64,000 nucleotides of DNA from Pelagerythrobacter rhizovicinus (GCF_004135625.1 NZ_SDPV01000002.1:1116001-1180000), one strand, 5' to 3'; shown: positions 17,426 through 25,866, counted from the stretch's first letter. Made by a program: numbers and translations. The notes: generated by a model from the letters alone, not told the origin.

Positions 17426-18148
17426 GTGGGGATTCGACTTTTGGTAAAAGCCGTCGACATTGCATACGAAACGATCCGTGACGGGATACGGAACGGCACA
17501 TACCCGCCTGGATCGCATCTTACCGCACAAGCGCTGGCCGAAGCGTCGGGCTTCAGCCGGACCCCTGTGCGCGAGGCGATGCGCCGCCTCCATGCCGAGG
17601 CGCTTATCCAGTTCATCCCTAACCGGGGCGCCTTCGTCGCGACCTGGAGCAGACGCGAGATCGAGCAGATCTACGATCTGCGCATCCTCCTCGAGAGCTT
17701 TGCCGCGCGCGAGGCGGCGCTGCACATTTCCGACGAGCAACTCGCCCGATTGCGTGAGATCGCGCAACAAATGCACGCGATCACGCAAAGGGACGATCCC
17801 GACATCGAGAAGGTAACGGACCTAAACGACGAATTTCACAAGCTCGTTCTCGACGCGAGCGGCAACGTACGGCTGCGGGACTTGCTCGGTAGTATCGTCG
17901 AAATTCCGCTGGTTCTCAATACGTTCCGTTCATACTCCCTTGAACAGATTCGGCGCTCCTCGACCCAGCATCTCGAGCTTGCCGACGCGTTTTCCGCGCG
18001 CGAGCCTGATTGGGCGGCGGCGATCATGACAGCCCACATTCGCTCGGCGCGCCAGACCCTCATGTCGAAGTCGGACGCTGCTGAATCGTCGGCGGATCCG
18101 GGACAAACCGGGCTGGTGGACGTAACGAGCAAGGATCAGATCGGCTAG
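17426..18148 (+). CDS. GntR-family transcriptional regulator with FCD domain
   Basis: 240 residues from GTG 17426; TTG 17441 is also possible, and the preceding 'aaggggtggg' can serve as ribosome-binding sequence. Residues ~8-75 are a winged helix ('AYETIRDGIRNGTYPPGSHL', 'SGFSRTPVREAMRRLHAEALI', 'NRGAFVATWS'). Residues ~85-215 are the all-helical FCD ligand domain, with the metal-binding pattern Asp/His in 'DLNDEFHKLVL' and later His residues in 'TQHLELADAF' and 'TAHIRSARQTL'. FCD regulators usually repress catabolic genes until an organic acid or acyl-CoA binds. It is the only transcription factor in the 33-kb cluster, so it is the main candidate for the TTGCATGCAA operator. A near-match site lies inside its own 5' coding region. 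Confidence 0.93.
   Translation: MGIRLLVKAVDIAYETIRDGIRNGTYPPGSHLTAQALAEASGFSRTPVREAMRRLHAEALIQFIPNRGAFVATWSRREIEQIYDLRILLESFAAREAALHISDEQLARLREIAQQMHAITQRDDPDIEKVTDLNDEFHKLVLDASGNVRLRDLLGSIVEIPLVLNTFRSYSLEQIRRSSTQHLELADAFSAREPDWAAAIMTAHIRSARQTLMSKSDAAESSADPGQTGLVDVTSKDQIG
17460..17469. promoter_or_regulatory. Possible autoregulatory site TTGCATACGA inside the gntR 5' end
   Basis: It matches the TTGCATACAA form of the operator at nine of ten positions. It overlaps codons for Ile-Ala-Tyr-Glu near residue 12 of the regulator. That peptide is itself conserved in GntR proteins, so the match may be forced by coding. Confidence 0.3.
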
Positions 18149-18180
18149 GCGCAGCGCTCGCGGATGGGCCTCGCGTCCGT

Positions 18181-18570
18181 TCACGATCGCTTGTGCGCCA
18201 TTGCCTCTGTGGCCGCGGAATCGTGGTAGGCGTCCATTCGCTCGATGCGTCCGTCAACAACGATACAGACGCAGCAGCACATGTCGCGAATCGTCCGGCC
18301 ATCTGGCATGGTCACGACCAGCGTATGTTGCTGTACGAAGCCCTCCGCTGTCGGACTCCGGCGAATTTCCTCGTAGCGGAACTCCAATGCGCCGGTGCGG
18401 ATCGCACCGAGATTGCGTATCGTGGTTGCAACGTCGGTGAAGGCATCGTCGGTGTTGTGCCAGACGAGCGCCCCCGGCGCGAAAATCTGATGCAGGTCTT
18501 CTAGGTTTCCGTGCTCGACCGCGTCGAACAGCCGCTGCCCCGCTGCGAGTGCCGCATTGTTCTCCACCAT
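18181..18570 (-). CDS. SnoaL-like / NTF2-fold protein
   Basis: 129 residues with the cone-shaped alpha+beta NTF2 fold pattern ('AGQRLFDAVEHGNLEDLHQIFAPGALVWHN' then four strands). The strand 'RDMCCCVCIVVDGRIERMDAYHD' contains four Cys residues within five positions, which is unusual for the family. The function is unknown; SnoaL-like proteins act as isomerases, cyclases, dehydratases or hydrolases, and several occur in catabolic clusters. It is the last gene of the leftward operon APH kinase, acyl-CoA ligase, SnoaL, and is convergent with gntR (32 bp apart). A second NTF2-fold protein is encoded at 28611-29009. Confidence 0.8.
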   Translation of the reverse strand: MVENNAALAAGQRLFDAVEHGNLEDLHQIFAPGALVWHNTDDAFTDVATTIRNLGAIRTGALEFRYEEIRRSPTAEGFVQQHTLVVTMPDGRTIRDMCCCVCIVVDGRIERMDAYHDSAATEAMAHKRS

Positions 18571-18610
18571 GATGATCCTCCGCTTTCGCTGTTCGTAGCC
18601 GCAGCCGTGG

Positions 18611-20314
18611 TCATTCAGCCGCAGACAGCATCGCCGTGCGCAGCTCGCGCTTGATAACCTTGCCGGCTGCGTTGCGCGGCAGGGGCCTCCTCCTTATCTG
18701 GATCCGCTCGGGGACCTTGAAGGCCGGAAGACAGGTGGCGAGGTGTTCACGCACCTCCGCCTCCGTCACAGGAGCGCCCGCGCGAACCGTGACGGCGGCG
18801 GCGACCGTCTCGCCCATCACGCGGTCGGGCAGGCCGAAAACCGCACATTCGACCACGTGCGGAAGCCGCCCGATCGCCTCCTCTACCTCGGCGCAATAGA
18901 CATTCTCACCGCCGCGGATCACCATGTCCTTCTTTCGGTCCTTGACGTAGAGGAACCCCTCCTCGTCCGCCGTCACGATGTCACCGGTACAATACCAGCC
19001 ATCGTGGAGGACTGCGCGCGCCGCCCGCTCGTTGTTCCAGTAACCGCGGAACACCTGCGGGCCGCGGACCCACAGTTCGCCCGGCTCCCCCGGCGGGGCC
19101 GGGTCACCGTTGTCGTCTACGATCCGGATATCACAGCAGGGAACTGCGGTGCCGACGCTGCCGGGTCGCGCAAGCAGGTCCTCGTGACTGTTCGAGGCGA
19201 CGAGGGACGATGTTTCGGTCGCGCCGTAGCCCTGGGCCGGGACTGCGCCGGGGAACCGGGACTGCACGCCTGCCGCAAGCCCGGCTGGGGCGGGCGAGCC
19301 GCCGTAGGTGACCGTGTGCACGGTTTTCAGCTCGGGCGTTCCTCCATGGGGAAGCCGCTCCAACAACTGCACGACCAGAGTGGGGACCAATATGAGGATG
19401 TGCACACCTTCGCGTTCGATCAGGTCGAGCGCTCGCTCGATATCCCATCGGTACATCAGAACCAGACGATTGCCCCTCGCAAGCGCCGGAACGAGCGCCG
19501 AATGCATGCCCGTCACGTGGAAAAGCGGGAGAGGCAATAGGACGACCTGCTGCATGGTCGCAGCAGGCGGGGGCCAGGTTTCACCACGACGCAGGGCAGC
19601 CCTGGCTGCGCGGTACTGAGTGTTGACGAGATTGGTCAGCGCTGCCCGATGAGTGCCAAGTACGCCCTTGGCTTCGCCGGTCGTTCCCGAGGTGAACGAG
19701 ACAGTGGCCGGGTCGTCGGGCGCCAGTTCGCGGTCGGGGGCGGAGCGGTCGGGCAGCGCAAGCCAGCGATCGGTCGTTCCGACCAGGGTTTCGAAGGCGT
19801 TCTCGCCAGCGCCGTCACGGACCGTCACGAGTGCCGACTCGTGAATCTTGCCGCCCAGACGTTCCCGTCTCTCGCCGTCGACGACAGTGACCTTCGCACC
19901 ACTCTTTCGGATCATCCTCGCGAGATTCTCGCCTGTTTCCCAAGCGTTCAGCGGCACGAAAATCGCACCGATCGCCATGGCCCCGAAGGCGCAGGCCGAC
20001 CATTCGGGAAAGTTGCGCATGGCTATCGCCACACGGTCCCCTTTCGCAACGCCAAAGCGGTCGGCGAGAACACGGCCAAAGGCGCTGGCGGCGCGCCAAT
20101 GCGCTTCGAAGGTTATACGCTCACCTTCGTAGACGAGGAACTCGGCGTCGCCGAAGCGGCGGCTGTCGTCCAGGACCTGCCGCATGTGTGCCGGCGCGTT
20201 CACGTAGATCCGCACCGTCTGTCCAGCGATCGTCTCCTCGCGCATTTCGAACGGCGCGCCGGGGGCCGTGAGGGACGAGCGCGCCTCTTCGATGGAGCAC
20301 ACCGGCCAGTTCAT
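18611..20314 (-). CDS. AMP-dependent acyl-CoA synthetase / ligase
   Basis: 567 residues with the full ANL-superfamily motif set: P-loop 'FTSGTTGEAKGVLG', 'GYGATETSS', 'HDGWYCTGDI', and the C-terminal catalytic Lys in 'PRNAAGKVIKREL'. It activates a carboxylic acid to its CoA thioester through an acyl-AMP in the cytoplasm. The start overlaps the stop of the APH-kinase gene by four bases. With that kinase next to it, and acyl-CoA dehydrogenases elsewhere in the cluster, the set resembles the levulinate lva pathway logic (ligase, kinase, dehydrogenase-like enzyme), suggesting a hydroxy-acid substrate. Confidence 0.93.
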   Translation of the reverse strand: MNWPVCSIEEARSSLTAPGAPFEMREETIAGQTVRIYVNAPAHMRQVLDDSRRFGDAEFLVYEGERITFEAHWRAASAFGRVLADRFGVAKGDRVAIAMRNFPEWSACAFGAMAIGAIFVPLNAWETGENLARMIRKSGAKVTVVDGERRERLGGKIHESALVTVRDGAGENAFETLVGTTDRWLALPDRSAPDRELAPDDPATVSFTSGTTGEAKGVLGTHRAALTNLVNTQYRAARAALRRGETWPPPAATMQQVVLLPLPLFHVTGMHSALVPALARGNRLVLMYRWDIERALDLIEREGVHILILVPTLVVQLLERLPHGGTPELKTVHTVTYGGSPAPAGLAAGVQSRFPGAVPAQGYGATETSSLVASNSHEDLLARPGSVGTAVPCCDIRIVDDNGDPAPPGEPGELWVRGPQVFRGYWNNERAARAVLHDGWYCTGDIVTADEEGFLYVKDRKKDMVIRGGENVYCAEVEEAIGRLPHVVECAVFGLPDRVMGETVAAAVTVRAGAPVTEAEVREHLATCLPAFKVPERIQIRRRPLPRNAAGKVIKRELRTAMLSAAE

Positions 20315-21384
20315 GCCGGCGCCCCAGCTCGGCGAGCATTCTCCCAGCCGGCGCGAGCGAGCGGTGCGACGCGGCTTTGCGCCGACAATGCCCTTTCATT
20401 GTTTGCCTGCCCCCTGACAGCGCGACCCGCGACTCCCTGCAAGATGGCGGCGAGGCGAAAGAGATTGAACGCGATGTACCAGTCGATCGGCCGATCCAGC
20501 ACTCGGCCACTGGACGTCAGATAGCGATCGAGCGCGTCTTCCATCGTCGGAATGCCCGATGTCGCAAAATCGACTGTATCCATGGCGATACGCTCGTGCG
20601 GCGGCATGCGCCACATCATCAGGAAGTAGGTCAGGTCCGCGATGGGATCGCCAAGTGTGCACAGCTCCCAGTCGAGCAATGCGGCGATTTCCGGGCGATC
20701 GTGCTTTAGCACCATGTTGTCGATCCGGTAGTCGCCGTGAACGATCCGGGATGACGTGACTGGAGGCACGGTCTCGGCGAGCCAAGCGATCAGCTTCTCC
20801 ATGTATTCGTCGTGCGGCGCCTCGGACGCGCGGTACTGCTTGGTCCAACGGCCGATCTGTCGAGCGAAATAGCTGCCCGGCTTCCCGAACGCGCCGAGCC
20901 CAATAGCGGCGGGATCGAAGCCGTGCAGGGCAACGAGCGCATCAACTTGCGCGTCGTAGATGGCCCGCCGCTCCGCGGGATCTTCCTCGGGAAGCTTCGG
21001 ATCCCAGAGAATCCGGCCCTCCACCAGCTCCATCAGGAAGAAGGCCGATCCGATGACCGATTCATCCTCGCATAAGCCGTACGTGCGCGGGACTGGAAAG
21101 CCCTGTGGGCCGAGAGCTGCCATGACGGTGTATTCGCGCTCGATCGCGTGAGCCGAGTGCAGCAGCGCACCCGGAGGCTTGCGTCGCAGTACATAGTCTC
21201 GCCGACTCGAGCGGAGGCGAAATGTCGGATTGGATTGTCCGCCGGGGAACCGCTCGATCGCCACCGGGCCCTCGTGGTCGCCGATGTGCCGCGCCATCCA
21301 TTGCTCCAGGCGGGATGCGGCCTGGCGATCGATGTCGCCCGCGCGGGGGAGTGCGGACGGACTGGCGGCGGGCTGCGATGGCAT
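20311..21384 (-). CDS. APH-family phosphotransferase (ACAD10/11- and LvaA-like kinase)
   Basis: 357 residues. It has a kinase-like N-lobe ('FPGGQSNPTFRLRSSRRDYVLRR') and the Brenner-type motif 'IVHGDYRIDNMVL' with the catalytic Asp, followed by 'LLDWELCTLGDPIADL' for metal binding. Relatives fused to or neighbouring acyl-CoA dehydrogenases (mammalian ACAD10/11 N-terminus, Pseudomonas LvaA) phosphorylate 4-hydroxyacyl-CoAs so that the hydroxyl can be eliminated or moved. That role is inferred here from the family and from the ligase overlapping it. It is the first gene of its operon, with a perfect operator 71 bp upstream. Confidence 0.88.
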   Translation of the reverse strand: MPSQPAASPSALPRAGDIDRQAASRLEQWMARHIGDHEGPVAIERFPGGQSNPTFRLRSSRRDYVLRRKPPGALLHSAHAIEREYTVMAALGPQGFPVPRTYGLCEDESVIGSAFFLMELVEGRILWDPKLPEEDPAERRAIYDAQVDALVALHGFDPAAIGLGAFGKPGSYFARQIGRWTKQYRASEAPHDEYMEKLIAWLAETVPPVTSSRIVHGDYRIDNMVLKHDRPEIAALLDWELCTLGDPIADLTYFLMMWRMPPHERIAMDTVDFATSGIPTMEDALDRYLTSSGRVLDRPIDWYIAFNLFRLAAILQGVAGRAVRGQANNERALSAQSRVAPLARAGWENARRAGAPA

Positions 21385-21454
21385 AAATCTCCTCTCTCCA
21401 TCCGCGCAGAGAATCGGCCGCGGGCGCTGGCATGGACAAGAACCCTCTTGCCAT

Positions 21455-21464
21455 TTGCATGCAA
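21455..21464. promoter_or_regulatory. Perfect operator palindrome TTGCATGCAA
   Basis: An exact copy 71 bp upstream of the APH-kinase start. It is the only copy seen in the 430-bp region between this operon and the divergent CoA-transferase at 21815. Confidence 0.7.
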
Positions 21465-21814
21465 TTTAGTCAAAACTTCTGGTATCGGCGCTGGTTGCGT
21501 ATAGACATGCCGAGGTATCGATGTGCGCTGCGATGGATAGGGAACACCTTGCCGACCACTGCAAAAATCTCGTTATATCTTCGCTCTGCCGACTGGCGGC
21601 CCCTCGCGTGGGGATGCGATCGCACGCGTGTATCCGCTGCTTCGGAAGCAGGTGCATTTCAGGCGAGTTTGGAACAAACTGCATCCGATCTTGACCAAAT
21701 GCTCGTCGAAGCGGTGCCTCGGCACGCGTCCCACTCGAAGCTGGACAAGACGGCAGATTCCCCACGGATCGGAGACATCGACGCACACATGGTGGCAAAG
21801 GCGGTACATTCAAA
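21465..21814. other. Intergenic region without recognisable gene (350 bp)
   Basis: It separates the leftward APH-kinase operon (operator at its left edge) from the rightward CoA-transferase. Open frames are present on both strands but show no family motif, no convincing start and no codon pattern like the neighbours. No second operator copy or terminator was found. Confidence 0.4.
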
Positions 21815-22975
21815 TTGACGGAACAGACCGAAAGAGGGGGCGCGCTAGCAGGCGTACGAGTCGTCGAAGTAGGCCAGCTCATTGCTGGTCCCTTCTGCGG
21901 ACAGCTGCTCGGCGACATGGGGGCCGAGGTGGTGAAGGTCGAACCGCCAGGGAGCGGCGATCCCATGCGCACCTGGGGGCAAGGCGACACGCCCACCTGG
22001 TGGCGTGTGATCGCGCGCAACAAGTATTCGGTGGCGGCGGATCTCCGGACCCCGCAAGGACAGGCACTCGCGCGCAAGCTGATCCTGAAAGCCGACATCC
22101 TGATCGAGAACTTCCGGCCCGGCACGCTCGAACGCTGGTCCCTCGATCCGGAGGACCTGCTGAAGCTCAACGAGCGGCTGATCGTCGTGCGGGTGTCGGG
22201 ATACGGCCAGACCGGCCCTTATGCGAAGCGCGCGGGCTTTGGCGGCATTGCCGAGGCCATGGGCGGTTGGCGCAAGATCGTCGGCGAGCCCGACCGCCTG
22301 CCATCGCGCATGGGTATTTCAATCGGTGACAGCCTAGCGGCGACCTACGGCTGTATGGGCGCCCTGGCCGCCCTGCACGAGCGCCAAACGAGCGATAAAG
22401 GTCAGATCGTCGACGTAGCGCTTTACGAATCCGTGCTGCAGGTCATGGAAGGTCTGATTCCGGAATGGGCGGTGGCCGGACACAAGCGCGAACGTACCGG
22501 ATCGCGACTGCCAGGTATTGCGCCGTCCAACGTCTATCGCTGTCGCGATGGCGAGTTCCTGATCGGGGCGAACCAGGACAGTGTTTTCGCCCGCCTCTGC
22601 GATGCGATGGGAAATCCGCAGCTGGCCAAGAATCCCCGCTATGCCGACCATGTTGCGCGTGGTCGGCATCAGGAAGAGCTCGACGATCTGATCAACGCCT
22701 GGACCGAACAATTCACAGTCGACGAACTCGAAGCAACAATGGTCGGCCACGGCGTGCCGGCCGGCCGGATTCTCGATGCCGAGGATATGCTTGCCGATCC
22801 GCATTTCGCTGCGCGCGATGCGATCGTGACCGTTGATGATCCCGAACTCGGCCCGACGCCCATGCAGGGCGCATTTCCCAAGCTGTCGCGGACGCCTTCG
22901 GGTGTTCGCCGTTCCGCTCCGCGCGAAGTGGGGCAGGACACCGACGAAATCAGGCGGCGCTGGCTGGGCGAATGA
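21815..22975 (+). CDS. CaiB/BaiF family (class III) CoA-transferase
   Basis: 386 residues. 'LAGVRVVEVGQLIAGPFCGQLLGDMGAEVVKVEPP' and 'ARNKYSVAADLRTPQGQ' are class III CoA-transferase signatures, with Asp in 'SIGDSLAATYGCMGALAALH' as the expected nucleophile. No in-frame ATG occurs at the right place. TTG 21815 (product (L/M)TEQTERGGALAG) is the best start and gives a normal N-terminus. It exchanges CoA between carboxylates. It stands as a single rightward gene that converges with the HMG-CoA-lyase-like gene 29 bp downstream. It is closer to typical formyl-/succinyl-CoA transferases than the member at 4586-5806. Confidence 0.9.
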   Translation: MTEQTERGGALAGVRVVEVGQLIAGPFCGQLLGDMGAEVVKVEPPGSGDPMRTWGQGDTPTWWRVIARNKYSVAADLRTPQGQALARKLILKADILIENFRPGTLERWSLDPEDLLKLNERLIVVRVSGYGQTGPYAKRAGFGGIAEAMGGWRKIVGEPDRLPSRMGISIGDSLAATYGCMGALAALHERQTSDKGQIVDVALYESVLQVMEGLIPEWAVAGHKRERTGSRLPGIAPSNVYRCRDGEFLIGANQDSVFARLCDAMGNPQLAKNPRYADHVARGRHQEELDDLINAWTEQFTVDELEATMVGHGVPAGRILDAEDMLADPHFAARDAIVTVDDPELGPTPMQGAFPKLSRTPSGVRRSAPREVGQDTDEIRRRWLGE

Positions 22976-23004
22976 AGTCCAGACCTTCGTTGTGCCGGTG
23001 GGGC

Positions 23005-23898
23005 CTAGCGGTGCGCGTGATCCGCGCCGTGTGACATATGCGCTCGAACGAGGGCGCTAGCACGATCGCGCGACAGCTCACCGTTCAGCCAGATCGCGGT
23101 CGCGATGAGCCCGTCGAGATCGACTTCGACGTCGGCACTCAGCGCGTAGACGAGATCTTCCGTGGCAAGGTTTCCGGCCGCTCCTGGGGCGAAAGGACAG
23201 CCGCCCGTGCCTCCGATGGCCGCGTCGATAACGCTCGCGCCGCCGCGAATCGCCGCGAGCGCATTGGCCACCCCCATCCCGCGTGTGTCGTGCAGGTGAA
23301 CACGGACCGGCAGCGGAGCGACCGCGTCGGTGACGAGGCGGGTCAGCGCTTCGACCTCGGCGGGCCGCGCGATGCCGATCGTATCGGCAAGGCCGATCTC
23401 GAGACTTCCCGCGTCCGCCAGGGAGGAGGCCATTGCAACGACCTTGTCCCGCGGGACCGATCCCTCGAAAGGGCAGCCCCAGGCGACGGCGATCATTGCA
23501 TGCGCCTCGCGCTTTTCCGACTGGAGCAGGTTCAGAACGTCGCATGCTTCGGTCAGCGATTGCTCGCTGGTCTGGCGCTGGTTGCGCATCCCGAAGGTAT
23601 CGGTTGCGACACAGACGAACCCGATTTCGTCGACCGCCGTATCAAGGGCCCGCAGGGCACCACGTTTGTTCAGCACCAGACCGATGTAACGAGCCGCGCC
23701 CGGCCGAAGCCTTGCGACGACCTCCTCGGCGCCGGCCATCTGCGGGACCGCGTCGGGCCTCACGAAGCTGGCGACCTCGATCCGGCGCATACCGGCCGAA
23801 ATGGCGCGCTCGATCAGCGCGACCTTGGTGTCCACCGGCAGGATCGTCCGCTCGTTCTGCAGGCCGTCACGGGGGGAAACCTCGACAAGCTCGATCAT
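23005..23898 (-). CDS. HMG-CoA lyase-like / DRE-TIM metallolyase
   Basis: 297 residues from ATG 23898 (GAGG eight bases upstream). N-terminal 'VEVSPRDGLQNE' and C-terminal 'GGTGGCPFAPGAAGNLATEDLVY' are the diagnostic segments of 3-hydroxy-3-methylglutaryl-CoA lyase, including the essential Cys and the metal-binding 'HLHDTRG'. It would cleave a 3-hydroxy-3-methyl-branched acyl-CoA into a 3-oxo or acetoacetate-like piece and acetyl-CoA. It is the last gene of the nine-gene leftward operon starting with the monooxygenase at 30554. The implication is that the pathway produces a methyl-branched tertiary-alcohol acyl-CoA. Confidence 0.9.
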   Translation of the reverse strand: MIELVEVSPRDGLQNERTILPVDTKVALIERAISAGMRRIEVASFVRPDAVPQMAGAEEVVARLRPGAARYIGLVLNKRGALRALDTAVDEIGFVCVATDTFGMRNQRQTSEQSLTEACDVLNLLQSEKREAHAMIAVAWGCPFEGSVPRDKVVAMASSLADAGSLEIGLADTIGIARPAEVEALTRLVTDAVAPLPVRVHLHDTRGMGVANALAAIRGGASVIDAAIGGTGGCPFAPGAAGNLATEDLVYALSADVEVDLDGLIATAIWLNGELSRDRASALVRAHMSHGADHAHR

Positions 23899-23908
23899 GT
23901 CGATATCC

Positions 23909-25063
23909 TCAGCGAAGGCCCAGTTGCCGCGCGATGATGCCACGCAGGATCTCGCGCGTTCCGCCCCGCAGTGAGAAAGCGGGTGCGGCCATCATGGTAT
24001 AGGCGAGTACTGCGGCGAAGTCGCTGGTGCTCCGGAGATCCGGTTCCTCATCGACGAGGCTGCGGGCGATATCGGGGAGTTCCTGTTCGAAGGTCGCACC
24101 AAGGTCCTTCACGATGGCCGCATGGGTTGTCGGATCGTCGCCCGCTTCCAGCAGCGCGGCAACGCCGCGCGACATCCTCCGCAAGGTCACCAGGTGTGCG
24201 AACAGGCGACCCACCGCGGCCTGTGCCGCCAGGCTCTCGCTGCCTCGCAACGCGCCGATCAGCTCGATCAGGAGCTGGATCGAAGATAGAAACCGTTCCG
24301 GTCCCGATCTTTCGTGGGCGAGTTCGCCCATGACCTGCGCCCAGCCTTGCCCCTCGGTGCCGAGAAGCGCATCGGGGGGCAGAACCGCGTCTTCGAAGTG
24401 GACTTCGTTGAAGTGATGCTGCCCCATCAGATCATGGATGGGCCGGACGGTGACGCCACTCGTCATCCGCATGTCAACGAGCAACTGGCTTGTGCCCTCG
24501 TGCCGGTCCGCCGGCGTACCTGAGGTTCGGCAAAACAGGATCATGTAATCGGCTTCGTGACCGTAAGTGGTCCAGAGCTTTGTGCCGTTCACCTTCCAGG
24601 AGCCATCGCCCTGCCGTTCCGCGCGGGCCCGGGTCGCGGCGAGGTCGGAACCGGCGTCGGGTTCGCTCATCCCGATGCAGAACACGCATTCTCCGGCTGC
24701 GATACGCGGCAGGATCGCGCGCTTCTGCGCCTCCGTGCCATGGCGCAGAAGCGTGGGGCCGCTCTGCCGGTCGGCGATCCAGTGCGCAGCGACGGGCGCG
24801 CCCGCTGCCAGGGTCTCCTCGACCACCACATAGCGTTCGAAGGCGCTGCGTTCGTGCCCGCCGTACTCCTTCGGCCATGTCATGCCCAGCCATCCGCGAC
24901 GGCCCAGGGCGCGGCTGAATTCGCGGTCGAATCCGTTCCAGCTTTCGGCGCGTTCGAGCGGTGTTCGCGCCGCATTGGCGTCGGCGAGAAAGGCGCGAAC
25001 CTCCGCGCGAAGGGTTTCTGCCGCTTCGCTCTCGACGGGCGGGGGGAAGGCCAATACGCTCAT
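23909..25063 (-). CDS. Acyl-CoA dehydrogenase family protein (full length)
   Basis: 384 residues from ATG 25063, overlapping the upstream short dehydrogenase-like gene by four bases. It has all three domains: N-terminal helices, the beta-barrel with 'CIGMSEPDAGSDLAATRARAE' and 'WKVNGTKLWTTYGHEADYMILF', and the C-terminal helical domain ending 'SLRGGTREILRGIIARQLG'. It transfers electrons from an acyl-CoA to FAD. Its neighbour lacks the middle domain, so the pair may form a heteromer as in the alpha2-beta2 dehydrogenases of steroid catabolism, or this one may act alone. Confidence 0.93.
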   Translation of the reverse strand: MSVLAFPPPVESEAAETLRAEVRAFLADANAARTPLERAESWNGFDREFSRALGRRGWLGMTWPKEYGGHERSAFERYVVVEETLAAGAPVAAHWIADRQSGPTLLRHGTEAQKRAILPRIAAGECVFCIGMSEPDAGSDLAATRARAERQGDGSWKVNGTKLWTTYGHEADYMILFCRTSGTPADRHEGTSQLLVDMRMTSGVTVRPIHDLMGQHHFNEVHFEDAVLPPDALLGTEGQGWAQVMGELAHERSGPERFLSSIQLLIELIGALRGSESLAAQAAVGRLFAHLVTLRRMSRGVAALLEAGDDPTTHAAIVKDLGATFEQELPDIARSLVDEEPDLRSTSDFAAVLAYTMMAAPAFSLRGGTREILRGIIARQLGLR

Positions 25064-25866
25064 GCCCCCGTCACCGCGGGCCAGAAGGCATCGGGACCGG
25101 CGGCCAGAACCTCTCGGCCGACCTGACGCGTCCACCAGGTCTGCGTTCCGTACTCGTCGCGCCATCTCCAAAGCGAGGTCGTATAGAGATGGAGGCGATG
25201 TTCGCGCGCATAGCCGATGGCGCCATGCAACTGGTGGGCGATGGCGGCAGCCTTCGAACACGCCTCGCCGATTCGGGCCCGCGCGATGCCGATCGCCAAG
25301 GTCGCGGCCGCGCCGCCCCGCGCTAGCCGCGCCACCGCATGCTCGGCGGCCGCCTGACCGGCTGCGACCTCGCCTGCCAGTACGGCGAGCGAATGCTGGA
25401 CGGCCTGGAACTTTGCCAGCGGGCGGCCGAACTGGCTGCGTTCCTGTACATGGGAAATGGTCATTACGAGGATCACGTCGAGCGCTCCGGCCATCTGCAT
25501 GGCGCGGGCCAGTGCCGCCCGCTCCTTCTGCTCTGCGGTCAATTCTCCGAGTGTATCGATGGGGCCCTCGGCAGGGGCAGCGCCGCCCTGGGTCGCAAAG
25601 CGGTTGGCGAGCATGGTGTCGACCAGCGGCCAGGGCACCACATTGCGCCCGCAGATGCGCACCAGTTCGAAGGCCTCGGCGTCGGAAAGACCGAGCCCGC
25701 CCTGCGCCTCGCTCATCAGCGCGAAGGGCAGGCCCATCTCCTCGATCTGCCGCCATCCGTCCGCGCGCTCGCAGTCGGCCATTGGCCGGCCGGCGGAAAC
25801 GCGTTCCGACAGATCGCTCAGCAGGCGCTGCGCGGATTCGAAGATTATCGAAGAGACATCATCCAT
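25060..25866 (-). CDS. Short acyl-CoA dehydrogenase-like protein without the beta-barrel domain
   Basis: 268 residues from ATG 25866, against about 380 for the family. Residues 1-92 match the N-terminal helical domain ('LPFALMSEAQGGLGLSDAEAFELV'). Then the sequence passes through a short linker straight into the C-terminal domain (about 112-268, with the 'SQFGRPLAKFQAVQH' motif that binds FAD in the partner subunit). The middle beta domain, about 100 residues, is absent with no frameshift visible. Longer in-frame sequence upstream is a shadow of the GlcG gene. Overlap with the full-length dehydrogenase suggests a dedicated partner. It may be a non-catalytic subunit. Confidence 0.82.
   Translation of the reverse strand: MDDVSSIIFESAQRLLSDLSERVSAGRPMADCERADGWRQIEEMGLPFALMSEAQGGLGLSDAEAFELVRICGRNVVPWPLVDTMLANRFATQGGAAPAEGPIDTLGELTAEQKERAALARAMQMAGALDVILVMTISHVQERSQFGRPLAKFQAVQHSLAVLAGEVAAGQAAAEHAVARLARGGAAATLAIGIARARIGEACSKAAAIAHQLHGAIGYAREHRLHLYTTSLWRWRDEYGTQTWWTRQVGREVLAAGPDAFWPAVTGA

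Noticed and set aside
21432-21818. Rightward open frame of 128 codons in the 21.4-21.8 kb gap
   Set aside because: No ribosome-binding site or recognisable motif, and it crosses the operator at 21455-21464.
23496-23505. TTGCATGCGC, an operator-like string inside the HMG-CoA-lyase gene
   Set aside because: Two mismatches in the right half, well inside coding sequence and far from any start codon; probably codon usage.
23909-25756. 615-codon version of the full-length acyl-CoA dehydrogenase
   Set aside because: The upstream part is a shadow of the short dehydrogenase-like gene; the start at 25063 overlaps that gene's stop in ATGA fashion.
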